64,000 nt of DNA from Pseudoalteromonas sp. R3 (GTDB lineage Bacteria > Pseudomonadota > Gammaproteobacteria > Enterobacterales > Alteromonadaceae): contig NZ_CP034835.1 of NCBI RefSeq assembly GCF_004014715.1, positions 1,984,001 through 2,048,000 of the forward strand, read 5' to 3'. Every line of letters starts with the position of its first letter. The stretch's first letter is position 1. The notes under the pieces were generated by a model. That model saw only the letters and a program-made list of their open reading frames with translations. It was not told the DNA's origin and did no database searches. Below are positions 37,374-46,516 of the stretch, in pieces. The position numbers and the translations under genes are program-made.

Positions 37374-39287
37374 ATGGATTTAATCAGAATTGCGAGAGCC
37401 CAGCTGGCTTTTGGTACTCATCCCTTGTTAGACCAAGCCGACGCGGTGATTGAAGCTGGAGAGCGGGTTTGTATTGTCGGGCGTAACGGTGCCGGAAAAT
37501 CAACCCTATTAAAGGTACTTGATGGCCAGGTCCAACTGGATGATGGAGAAATCAACCGGGTATCGGGATTAAAAGTTTCACGGTTAGAGCAGGATCCGCC
37601 TAAGGGCGCACAGGGCAGTGTATTCGATTACGTAGCTGGCGGCCTTCCAGATATCGCTCAACTGCTAATTGACTACCATAACGTCAGTGAAGCCTTGCAG
37701 ACCGATCACTCGAGTAGCCTTTTGAGTCGACTGGAGCGGTTATCTGCTGATATCGAAGCTAAGGATGCCTGGCGGTTTGAAAGCCGTATCAAGCTAGTTT
37801 TAACTCAGTTGCAGCTAACTGCCAATATGAAACTGGAAAAGTTATCTGGAGGCTGGCTGCGCAAAGTCGCTTTGGCCAAGGCTTTGGTAAGCGATCCAGA
37901 TTTGTTACTGCTGGATGAACCGACCAACCACCTGGACATGAGTAGCGTTGAGTGGCTTGAGCAGTTTCTTAAAGAATTTAAGGGCGGCATTGTTTTTATA
38001 TCGCACGACCGGGCATTTATTCGCGGTGTTGCGACCCGCATCCTCGATTTAGATCGCGGCAAGCTCATCTCCTATCCTGGAGATTATGCGAAATACCTAG
38101 AGCAAAAGGCGCACGATCTTAAAGTTGAAGAGGCGCAAAATGCACTGTTCGATAAAAAGCTTGCCGAAGAAGAGGCCTGGATCCGACAAGGGATCAAAGC
38201 ACGACGCACACGCAACGAAGGACGAGTCAGAGCCCTCAAAGCACTGCGGGTTGAGCGTAAGCAGCGTGTTGAGCAAGTCGGTAAGACTGACTTTAACATA
38301 GAATCAGCTGAGCGCTCCGGTAAGTTGGTCTTTGAGGCACAACATATTGGTCATGCCTTCAAAGATAAGCGTATTGTGGATGACTTCTCGACACTGGTTA
38401 TGCGCGGCGATCGAGTGGGTCTGATTGGTCCCAACGGGGTAGGTAAAACCACTTTACTGAAAATTTTATTTGGTGATATTGCACCAGATAACGGCAAAGT
38501 GAAGCAGGGTGTTAACCTTGAAGTAGCCTATTTTGACCAGTATCGGGAAAAGCTGGATGAGGAAAAGACCGTTCAGGACAATGTCGCGGAAGGCAAACAG
38601 GAAGTACAAATGGGGGGCCGAAGCCGCCATGTTCTGGGGTATCTGCAAGACTTCTTGTTCCCGCCAGCGAGAGCGCGCACGCCGGTTAAAGCATTGTCGG
38701 GAGGAGAGAAGAACCGCCTGCTGTTGGCCAAGCTATTCCTCAAACCTTCAAACGTTTTGGTACTCGATGAGCCGACCAATGACCTGGATATAGAAACACT
38801 GGAATTGCTGGAAGAAATCATTAACCAGTATCAGGGCACTATCTTGATTGTTAGCCATGACCGAGAGTTCATTGATAATACTTGTAACAGTGTGTGGGCG
38901 TTTGAAGGCGAAGGTAAAGTAACAGAGATTGTTGGTGGCTTTAGTGATTTTGAAGCTTACCGGGCGCAACGGCTTGAGCAGCAAAAAGCGTTGGAAAAGC
39001 TCGATAAGGAGAAGCAGCAAGCAAGCGATAACAAAAAGTCTGCCAATAAAAACAAATCCGGTAAGTTAAGCTACAAATTAAAGCTTGAACTGGAGGCGTT
39101 GCCGGGTAAAGTAGAGGCGCTGGAAAACGAGCTGGAAGAGCAGCAAAACTTGGTGAATTCACCGGAGTTTTTCAAGCAAGATCCTGAAACGACCCAAACC
39201 GCGTTGAACCATTTGGCCGACCTTGAGTCCAAGCTTGAAGCCGCGTTTGAGCGTTGGGAAGAATTAGAAGCATTACAGAATCAGTAG
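37374..39287 (+). CDS. uup: ABC-F ATPase Uup
   Basis: This 637-aa soluble ABC-F protein has two nucleotide-binding domains: Walker A GRNGAGKST (36-44) with LSGGWLRKVALAKAL, then GPNGVGKTT with LSGGEKNRLLLAKL. Each has a LDEPTN Walker B motif. The C-terminal coiled coil (about 545-635) is rich in Lys and Glu, as in Uup, and binds DNA in E. coli. Uup acts on ribosomes and affects transposon excision. It lies one base after the glutaredoxin gene and 11 bases before DUF3466. Confidence 0.95.
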   Translation: MDLIRIARAQLAFGTHPLLDQADAVIEAGERVCIVGRNGAGKSTLLKVLDGQVQLDDGEINRVSGLKVSRLEQDPPKGAQGSVFDYVAGGLPDIAQLLIDYHNVSEALQTDHSSSLLSRLERLSADIEAKDAWRFESRIKLVLTQLQLTANMKLEKLSGGWLRKVALAKALVSDPDLLLLDEPTNHLDMSSVEWLEQFLKEFKGGIVFISHDRAFIRGVATRILDLDRGKLISYPGDYAKYLEQKAHDLKVEEAQNALFDKKLAEEEAWIRQGIKARRTRNEGRVRALKALRVERKQRVEQVGKTDFNIESAERSGKLVFEAQHIGHAFKDKRIVDDFSTLVMRGDRVGLIGPNGVGKTTLLKILFGDIAPDNGKVKQGVNLEVAYFDQYREKLDEEKTVQDNVAEGKQEVQMGGRSRHVLGYLQDFLFPPARARTPVKALSGGEKNRLLLAKLFLKPSNVLVLDEPTNDLDIETLELLEEIINQYQGTILIVSHDREFIDNTCNSVWAFEGEGKVTEIVGGFSDFEAYRAQRLEQQKALEKLDKEKQQASDNKKSANKNKSGKLSYKLKLELEALPGKVEALENELEEQQNLVNSPEFFKQDPETTQTALNHLADLESKLEAAFERWEELEALQNQ

Positions 39288-39298
39288 TAAGGATTGAA

Positions 39299-41020
39299 AT
39301 GAAATATTCACTTATGGCCGCCAGCATTATTTTCGGCCTTTCTGGTCAGGCACTTGCCGCGACCTATAAACTCACTGAATTACCGACCAGTGATATAGGC
39401 AAAATGAACTATATCATTGACACTAACGAAAGCGGTGAAGCAATTGGACAAGTGACTGGCCTGTTCAAGTTACCCGTTGATACTTCCTATATTGACTTTG
39501 AAGACAGCTCTATCACCAACTTTTATGATTCTTACAAGAGGCTCCTGGAAGACAGAGAAGAAACCATTGACTTTACGTTGGATGACATAAAAAACGGTAA
39601 CGTGCTTGAAACTAATGCAGAGGCACACAACTTTATGTTGAGTTACCTGCTATCTGGAACACAAAGCGCCAGCGCAGAGTTTCAGAAGATAGCCTCAGTA
39701 TCTGGATTTGAATTTACCGGTACCAGTGTTAACCTTATCGACATATTTGATGTTGAATCAAGTGACTATGTCGGCTTAACGCGCTCTGTAAGTAACGCAC
39801 TAACTGCGATTGCCGAAGATGGCACTATCGTTGGTTGGGGCTCTGCGCCGTACAGTAAAATTACCTTCACACCAGAGGGTGAAAGTGAAGCCAAAACCTA
39901 TTTTGTGCGAGACTGGCATGCCCGTGGTATTGTGATTGCGCCCAGTGGTAAACGGGTGACGCTGGAACCTGCTTTCACTGAGTATGGTGGTTACAGCATA
40001 GCAACGGATATAACCCTAACTGATGAAGGGAACTACTTGGTTGTAGGGCAAGCGTCTGTTGGGTTACCTGAAAACAGCCAAACAACCATCACTGACAATT
40101 GTGATGATAAGGATGAACCAGAAGCTGTGTGCATCTGGCGTCAGAGCAGGTTAGTGTACGATTTACACGCCTACCAGTGGACGCTGGACAAAGATTTTAA
40201 TGTTATCGAGTCAAAAGATCTCGGTATCGGTCTGGTGCGCAAAGACGATGAAAACAATCCGTTTTATAGTTCGGCATATGCTGTCAATAAAGCCGGTATT
40301 GTGGTGGGTAAATCTCGGGTCAGAATTGATGACAGCCTTAAGGCTTTTCAGGAGCCTGGCTATTATCAGGACGGACAGTTTTTTACTTTACGTGAGCACG
40401 ATGACTACTACCAGTCAGGTAATGCCGTTGATATCAACAATAGTAATGTCATAGCAGGTTACGTTGGCAGACAAAATCAGAATACACTGTTTGACGTCAA
40501 AGGTTTTTATTACGATATGAACGACAAAGCCTTGGTTGAAATCCCAAGCTATTTCAATGGCTCAGATACTTACGTCAGAGATATTAATAATCAAGGCTAT
40601 ATGGTCGGTCAGGGTGAGACAGAGAAAAATGTTTCTAACCCGCGTAGTGAAGCATTTATGTATAAAATTGGTGATGAAAAGCTAACTAACATCAATGATT
40701 TACTACCTTGTAAGAGCGATGAATTCCCGTATACCGTCGCGGAAGCCATCCGCATAACAGACGATAATACGATTTACGCGGTAGCAACCAAAACGGTTAA
40801 AAAGCTGGACACGCTCGGCAATGTGGACAAGGACAGTGATGGCAATGAAGACTCAGAATCTGTTGTGATCCCAGTCGTATTGACCAAGACTGGTAGCACT
40901 GAAATTGATCAATGTGTTGCACCCGAAGCTGAAACTTACGAGCGTCAGTCAGGAACACTGAGCTGGCTGTCATTGCTTGCGCTTCCATTGGTATGGGGGC
41001 GTCGCAGACGCCGCAAATAA
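39299..41020 (+). CDS. DUF3466 family exported protein with GlyGly-CTERM-like tail
   Basis: From the ATG at 39299 (AAGGA upstream) this is a 573-aa protein with a signal peptide (about 1-20, GLSGQALAATY). It has repeated segments of the type NKAGIVVGKSRV and NNQGYMVGQGE, as in HAF-repeat/DUF3466 proteins. The C terminus is SGTLSWLSLLALPLVWGRRRRRK, a hydrophobic helix plus basic end like GlyGly-CTERM sorting signals cut by rhombosortase. It is probably a secreted or surface protein of unknown role. It follows uup by 11 bases; the longer open frame upstream lies inside uup. Confidence 0.82.
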   Translation: MKYSLMAASIIFGLSGQALAATYKLTELPTSDIGKMNYIIDTNESGEAIGQVTGLFKLPVDTSYIDFEDSSITNFYDSYKRLLEDREETIDFTLDDIKNGNVLETNAEAHNFMLSYLLSGTQSASAEFQKIASVSGFEFTGTSVNLIDIFDVESSDYVGLTRSVSNALTAIAEDGTIVGWGSAPYSKITFTPEGESEAKTYFVRDWHARGIVIAPSGKRVTLEPAFTEYGGYSIATDITLTDEGNYLVVGQASVGLPENSQTTITDNCDDKDEPEAVCIWRQSRLVYDLHAYQWTLDKDFNVIESKDLGIGLVRKDDENNPFYSSAYAVNKAGIVVGKSRVRIDDSLKAFQEPGYYQDGQFFTLREHDDYYQSGNAVDINNSNVIAGYVGRQNQNTLFDVKGFYYDMNDKALVEIPSYFNGSDTYVRDINNQGYMVGQGETEKNVSNPRSEAFMYKIGDEKLTNINDLLPCKSDEFPYTVAEAIRITDDNTIYAVATKTVKKLDTLGNVDKDSDGNEDSESVVIPVVLTKTGSTEIDQCVAPEAETYERQSGTLSWLSLLALPLVWGRRRRRK

Positions 41021-41034
41021 TAAACATCTTTAAG

Positions 41035-41070
41035 GGCTCAGCCTTCAGTGGCTGCGCCCTGATTTTTTAT
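41035..41070 (+). terminator. intrinsic terminator after DUF3466
   Basis: AGGGC-T-CAGCC pairs with GGCTG-C-GCCCT around TTCAGT, with one internal mismatch, and is followed by GATTTTTT. Confidence 0.82.
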
Positions 41071-41697
41071 TTCAAAACGCCACTTATAACCTCACCGCTG
41101 GCTGCTTTTAATCGTAAATTGTCTGTCAGAAGACATCTCGCCAATATCTACATTCTAGTTTTCCGCAGAACTGTATAGAAATCCTACGAGACAACACGCC
41201 TAGCAATGGCCAATTTACCTGCTTTATGCTTCTGTAATCGCTCAAATTATAATTTTTTATTGTTTTCAGTCTAACTCGTGTGGTTATTTCGTACTCTTTC
41301 TTCTGCTACGCGTTAGCGTATTTGATCCCATAGAAAGTAACAGATACGAAAGCGGGTAGTTTTAAAGTGCTAGTTTTTGGCTTAAATGTCGCCCTTATGT
41401 CTGTTCTTACCAGCACTCTTTGTAAACATTAAGTTCCACCTGGCAACGTTCCAAATATATGGTTATTCATAAAAGTGCAACAAATAAATAATCTTTATTA
41501 TAAACAAAGAGATAATGATATTTCTGAGTGATTGCGAGAGCTGAGTTTAAGTAAATATGTACTAGATTATTATTATTTGCTAGTCACTTGTTATGTTTTT
41601 TTGCGTCGATACACTGCCTCCGCCTGCACCGATGATAGGGAATTACTTCATTTCCATTGACGTCAGGTTAAAAATAAAAACAAGTGAGGATGCATTT
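41071..41697. other. 627-base AT-rich intergenic region before the chitin cluster
   Basis: I see no gene here. It is AT-rich, especially 41460-41600, and contains no rmf-like short reading frame, although rmf follows this position in some relatives. A frame in phase with the chitinase is open from 41593 but looks non-coding and lacks a signal peptide. The region must carry the chitinase promoter; I could not pick one convincingly. Confidence 0.6.
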
Positions 41698-44600
41698 ATG
41701 CAACTAGTTAACATGAAAAAGCCAACTATTAAGTTCAGCGCAATAGCACTGGCATTAGCTGCACATTACGCGCATGCAGAAGTGGATTGTGGCGAATTAC
41801 CAAAGTGGCGAGCAGGTCAGGTATATACTGCTGGTCAACAGGTGCAACAAGATAACATTGCCTACACTGCAAATTGGTGGAACCGTTCATCACCTAAGCT
41901 GCGCTCTGGCCAATGGCAGGAGTGGCGCAAACAGGGAGAATGTCTCGGGGCTGAGCAACCTAATCAATCACCTGTGATTAAGCTGAAGCAGCCCGATAGT
42001 GATATGAAAGTGACTGAAGGTGAAAAGCTTCTGTTCGTTTTTAGTGCGCATGACAGCGACGGCGTCGTCAAGCAGGTTTCTGTATATCACAATGACGCTT
42101 TGGTTAAAGTACTGGACCATGCTCCTTATGTGCTTAACTGGAAGGCACGCGTCGGGGATCACGTTTTCCATGCTGTTGCGATTGATGACGATGGTGCAAA
42201 GTCGGTATCGGCAAAACACACTGTGCAGGTTATAGCCGTACCGCCGGAAGAAAAAAATACCGCACCTGTTTCACGGCTGACAGCTGAACTGCCCAGTGAA
42301 CTGGAAGTTGGTAGTGTGGTTCGCCTCACATTGCGAAGCCATGACAAAGAAAATGACGGTTTAACTCAGGTACTGACGCTAAATGGGGAAGAGGTTAAAC
42401 GTACAGAACTGACTGAGGCGCATTATGAGTGGTCAGCTGCGTCAGCGGGTCGTCATGAGTTTACTTTGCAGGCAACGGACGAGCATGGACTGGTGTCTGA
42501 GTCCATTCGCCGTACCTTTATCGTAAAAGAAACTGGGAACGATCAAACAAACCAGCTGGACTGTTTGCCCGCCGGTCTATATCGCACACCCGGCGTAACC
42601 AGTGCCTATTGTGATGTATACGATAGCGAAGGTCGGGAAAAAATGGGGACTGATCATCCTCGGCGCGTGATTGGTTACTTTACCAGCTGGCGTCATGGTA
42701 AAAATGGTCAGCCAAGTTATCTGGTCAATGATATTCCCTGGGACAAGATCACCCACATTAACTATGCCTTTGCTCATGTAAATAGCCGAAATGAGCTAAG
42801 CATTGGCGACCCTAAAGCTGAGGGCAACGCTGCAACCAATATGACCTGGCCGGGTGAGGTGGGCGCCGAAATGGACCCAAGTTTGCCCTATACTGGTCAC
42901 TTTAACTTATTGAATCGTTACAAAAAGCAGTATCCACACGTCAAAACCATGATCTCAGTTGGTGGCTGGGCTGAAACGGGCGGTTACTTCGATGAAGCCG
43001 GTAAGCGCGTCAACAGTGGCGGGTTTTACACTATGACCACCCATGCCGACGGCAGTGTTAATCACGAGGGGATAAAAGCCTTTGTTGCCAGCTCTGTAGC
43101 CTTCTTACGTCAGTACGGTTTTGATGGTCTGGACATTGACTACGAATACCCGTCCTCGATGAAGGACTCGGGCCATCCTGAAGATTTTGAGATCAGCAAC
43201 CAGCGTCGTGCTGGCCTGAATAAGTCTTATCAGGTGCTGATGAAATCTTTGCGTGAAGCGCTGGATAAAGCGGGTGAGCAGGATGGTAAGCACTATATGC
43301 TAACCATTGCCTCTCCGTCCTCAGGCTATTTGCTAAGAGGAATGGAAACTTTCCAGACTGCGCAATATCTCGACTTTGTTAACATCATGAGTTACGACCT
43401 GCACGGCGCCTGGAACGACCATGTCGGCCACAATGCGCCTTTGTATGACACGGGTAAAGACACCGAGCTGAAAACCTGGAATGTCTATGGTACCAAAGAG
43501 TTCGGCGGAATCGGTTATCTCAACACAGACTGGGCCGTGAATTATTTCAGAGGTGCATTGCCTGCGGGGCGGATCAACATAGGTATTCCATATTACACCC
43601 GTGGATTTAAGGATGTACGTGGTGGTGAGAATGGCCTCTGGGGTCGTGCGCCATTGCCTGATCAAAACGCCTGTCCGAAAGGAACAGGGATCGGTGAGAA
43701 GAACAAATGCGGTAATGGTGCGATTGGCATAGACAACCTCTGGCACGACATAGAAAATGGACAAGAAGTTGCAGCAGGTTCTAACCCCTTATGGCATGCA
43801 AAGAACTTGCAACATGGTATCAACCCAAGCTACCTGACAGACTATGGCCTGACGCCTGCCACAGACTCGGATGATGTGCTGCTTGGCGACTATGTGCGGC
43901 ATTACGATGACATCGCTGTCGCGCCCTGGCTGTACAATGCACAGAAAAAAGTTTTTCTGTCCATGGAAGATACCGAATCCATGCAGACTAAGCTCAATTA
44001 TGTGGTTGAAAAAGGCCTGGGTGGCGTGATGTTCTGGGAGCTTGCCGGCGACTTCGACTACCATGCGGATAAAGGTGAGTACTTCATGGGCTCGACCATG
44101 ACTAGCCTTGCCTACAACACCTTCAATCAAGATGGTACCGACTACGCAACGGCACAAGGTGATGCCGAGTTTGTTGTGCCTGAGTCAGCGGTTGATATTC
44201 GCTTTGATGTCAAAGACTTCCCAGTTGGTGATCAGAACTACCCGATCAGACCTACATTCGCATTCACTAACCACTCAGAGCTGGACCTGAGCGGCGCAAC
44301 TATCAGCTTCAATGTACCAGTCTCAACCTCTGCGATTTTCAAGTCCAACTGGAATGCCCGCAAAAAGCTGGGTATGAAAGTAGAGCAAGATGCCAGCAAC
44401 ACACGCGGTAATAACATTGGTGGCTTTGACAACGAATTCCATCGTTTCTCAATTACCCTGAAAAACGAGTGGGGTGGTCAGCTGGAGTCGTTTAAGCCGG
44501 GGGAGACCGTAAATGCTCAGGTGATGTACTACATGCCTATCACGGGACCGGTCAACTTTGTCATCGAAAAAGACGGCAAGCAATACGCCTTCAGTAGCGA

Positions 44601-44859
44601 ATACCCCGAATTACCTGTAGCGAAAAAGTCGGACGACACATCCGGTGGTAATCCACCATCCGGCACGCTTTGTGAAGGCGTTGAGCTGAGTAATATCAAC
44701 CAATATCCACAGTGGCCTCGCACTAATTGGGCAGGTACACCGAGTCATGCGCTCGGTGGCGACATGCTGATCCATAACGGTTACGTCTACAAAGCAAAGT
44801 GGTGGACCAATGCTACGCCATCCAATGGTGGTGCCTGGCAGCAGGTTTGCTCGCTGTAA
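41698..44859 (+). CDS. secreted multidomain GH18 chitinase
   Basis: From the ATG at 41698 (AGTGAGGA seven bases upstream) this is 1053 aa with a signal peptide ending AHA. Domains in order: CBM5/12 (about 30-80, PKWRAGQVYTAGQQ and NWWNRSSP), two Ig-like domains (about 88-285), then the GH18 barrel (about 320-800) with D476-G-L-D479-I-D481-Y-E483, E483 being the catalytic acid. A beta-rich segment and a C-terminal chitin-binding module (YKAKWWTNATPSNGGAWQQV) end it. It hydrolyses chitin outside the cell and is first in the cluster. Confidence 0.93.
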   Translation: MQLVNMKKPTIKFSAIALALAAHYAHAEVDCGELPKWRAGQVYTAGQQVQQDNIAYTANWWNRSSPKLRSGQWQEWRKQGECLGAEQPNQSPVIKLKQPDSDMKVTEGEKLLFVFSAHDSDGVVKQVSVYHNDALVKVLDHAPYVLNWKARVGDHVFHAVAIDDDGAKSVSAKHTVQVIAVPPEEKNTAPVSRLTAELPSELEVGSVVRLTLRSHDKENDGLTQVLTLNGEEVKRTELTEAHYEWSAASAGRHEFTLQATDEHGLVSESIRRTFIVKETGNDQTNQLDCLPAGLYRTPGVTSAYCDVYDSEGREKMGTDHPRRVIGYFTSWRHGKNGQPSYLVNDIPWDKITHINYAFAHVNSRNELSIGDPKAEGNAATNMTWPGEVGAEMDPSLPYTGHFNLLNRYKKQYPHVKTMISVGGWAETGGYFDEAGKRVNSGGFYTMTTHADGSVNHEGIKAFVASSVAFLRQYGFDGLDIDYEYPSSMKDSGHPEDFEISNQRRAGLNKSYQVLMKSLREALDKAGEQDGKHYMLTIASPSSGYLLRGMETFQTAQYLDFVNIMSYDLHGAWNDHVGHNAPLYDTGKDTELKTWNVYGTKEFGGIGYLNTDWAVNYFRGALPAGRINIGIPYYTRGFKDVRGGENGLWGRAPLPDQNACPKGTGIGEKNKCGNGAIGIDNLWHDIENGQEVAAGSNPLWHAKNLQHGINPSYLTDYGLTPATDSDDVLLGDYVRHYDDIAVAPWLYNAQKKVFLSMEDTESMQTKLNYVVEKGLGGVMFWELAGDFDYHADKGEYFMGSTMTSLAYNTFNQDGTDYATAQGDAEFVVPESAVDIRFDVKDFPVGDQNYPIRPTFAFTNHSELDLSGATISFNVPVSTSAIFKSNWNARKKLGMKVEQDASNTRGNNIGGFDNEFHRFSITLKNEWGGQLESFKPGETVNAQVMYYMPITGPVNFVIEKDGKQYAFSSEYPELPVAKKSDDTSGGNPPSGTLCEGVELSNINQYPQWPRTNWAGTPSHALGGDMLIHNGYVYKAKWWTNATPSNGGAWQQVCSL

Positions 44860-44872
44860 TCCTCAACAAATA

Positions 44873-44894
44873 GCGGTGGCATAACTGCCACCGC
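44873..44894 (+). promoter_or_regulatory. perfect hairpin abutting the LPMO ribosome site
   Basis: GCGGTGGCA (44873-44881) pairs perfectly with TGCCACCGC (44886-44894) around TAAC in the 48-base gap between chitinase and LPMO. The next bases are AGGAG, the LPMO ribosome site. With no T run it is unlikely to be a simple terminator. It may set mRNA processing or relative expression. Confidence 0.6.
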
Positions 44895-44907
44895 AGGAGA
44901 TATCCCT

Positions 44908-46497
44908 ATGAAATATAATAAAACCCTGTCGGCTATGGCCGTGGGGATGATCTTGGCTGCTGCCAATCAGGCATTAGCGCACGGCTATATGGACTTTCCT
45001 AAGGCCCGCCAGGCGATTTGTCAGGAGCAGGGCGGATTCTGGTGGCCAAAAGATGGTTCCAAAATCCCCAATGCAGCTTGTCGTGCCGCATTTTTGAAAT
45101 CCGGCCATGTGCAGTTTATCCAGAAGCATGAATTTGCCGTCAATACAGCAGAGTTTAACGATCAAAGTGCGGTTGAGGCGAACATTCCCGATGGGACTTT
45201 ATGCCATGCTGGCGATAAAAATAAAGCCGGCATGGGTTTACCCTCAAAAGACTGGCAGAAAACCCCTGTGACGGTCGATGGTCAGGGGAAAATCAAGATA
45301 CGCTATCGCGCCACGACGCCGCACAACCCGAGTTTCTGGCAGTTCTATCTGACCAAGCCGGGTGTTGATTTTGAAAACAAAGCGCTCAGCTGGACCGATC
45401 TGGAACTGGTGCAAAGCCATGGCAACATTGACTTTTTTATGGCACCTGACGGTAAACGTTACTACGAGATGACAGTGGCCATACCTGACAAGTTTTCAGG
45501 CGATGCTGTTCTGTACAGCCGCTGGCAACGGGACGATGTGGTCGGAGAAGGTTTTTATAACTGTAGTGACATTACTATCATCAGAGACGCTGAACCCCAG
45601 CCGCCACAAAGCTGGCACAGCGCCGGGTATTATTTGCGTCAGGGGCAGCAGGCCAATATTGGCGACACGGTCTGGCTGCGGGCGTTCGACGGCAATGGTA
45701 AAGAGCTTATTCAGGAAAAACTCACCATTTCTGAGCAGCGCCTTGCCGACTGGCCAGCGTATTTTGCGACTCAACTCAATGAGGCGTTTACTGCACTGAT
45801 CCGCATTGGGGTGCAAGATGAGCATGGCAATATTCACTTTGATGCAACCAACCTGGCGAGCAATCAGGTTTTTGTGAGCGACCAGGCGTATACCTTTAAT
45901 CTCAGTGTGGTTACCAAGCCTGTGAATACGCCACCCACAGTGCATACCCCGGCTATATTGACGGTGCAAGAAGGACAAAGCGCACATTTGCATGTGCATG
46001 CCTTTGATGATCAACAAAGCAGACTGGATTTCGACTGGCAGTTGCCCGCCCAAGTCAGTTACACCGGCAACGGCGCAACCATCACAGTCACGGCTCCACA
46101 GGTGGATAAAGACACGCAATTTAGCGGCAAAGTCACTGTTTCCGACGGGCAACTTAGCACCTCAGTCAATCTGGTCATTGCCGTGACCAACCAAAATGAT
46201 ACCCCGACGCCCCCCGATAGTGATGCCTGGCAGGCGGATAAGGTCTATACCGGTGGAGACATTGTCAGCTTTAACGGCAGCCAATATCGCGCCAAATGGT
46301 GGGTTCGCGGGCAACGTCCCGATACAAGCCATGCCTGGGAGCGCATAGCGTCACCTTCTGAACCAAAAGACCTATGGCAAGCCTCTGCGGCTTATACCGG
46401 CGGTACAATTGTGCGCTATCAGGGCGAGCGTTATCAGGCGCGCTGGTGGACCCGAGGCCAGCAACCTGGCAAACACAGCGTGTGGAAAAAACTATAA
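44908..46497 (+). CDS. AA10 lytic polysaccharide monooxygenase, chitin-active
   Basis: This 529-aa secreted copper enzyme breaks crystalline chitin oxidatively. After a signal peptide ending NQALA, the mature protein starts at H25 (HGYMDFPKARQ), the first histidine of the copper brace. The second is probably H139 (TTPHNPSFWQF), with GFYNCSDI near the end of the catalytic domain. Next come a GbpA-type second domain (about 231-330, SAGYYLRQGQQANIGDTVWLRAF), an Ig/PKD-like domain (about 340-428) and two CBM5/12 modules (about 437-480 and 488-529, each with YTGG and WW). It is 19 bases before chiA. Confidence 0.93.
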   Translation: MKYNKTLSAMAVGMILAAANQALAHGYMDFPKARQAICQEQGGFWWPKDGSKIPNAACRAAFLKSGHVQFIQKHEFAVNTAEFNDQSAVEANIPDGTLCHAGDKNKAGMGLPSKDWQKTPVTVDGQGKIKIRYRATTPHNPSFWQFYLTKPGVDFENKALSWTDLELVQSHGNIDFFMAPDGKRYYEMTVAIPDKFSGDAVLYSRWQRDDVVGEGFYNCSDITIIRDAEPQPPQSWHSAGYYLRQGQQANIGDTVWLRAFDGNGKELIQEKLTISEQRLADWPAYFATQLNEAFTALIRIGVQDEHGNIHFDATNLASNQVFVSDQAYTFNLSVVTKPVNTPPTVHTPAILTVQEGQSAHLHVHAFDDQQSRLDFDWQLPAQVSYTGNGATITVTAPQVDKDTQFSGKVTVSDGQLSTSVNLVIAVTNQNDTPTPPDSDAWQADKVYTGGDIVSFNGSQYRAKWWVRGQRPDTSHAWERIASPSEPKDLWQASAAYTGGTIVRYQGERYQARWWTRGQQPGKHSVWKKL

Positions 46498-46516
46498 CAA
46501 CGAACGAGGAAAAAAC

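Noticed and set aside
41593..41697. Upstream extension of the first chitinase by 35 codons
   Set aside because: The extension has no signal peptide and would bury the real one; ATG 41698 has AGTGAGGA at good distance followed by a standard signal sequence.
45496..46152. 218-codon open frame antisense to the LPMO gene
   Set aside because: The plus strand encodes clear AA10, Ig-like and CBM domains; the antisense product is low in recognisable structure.
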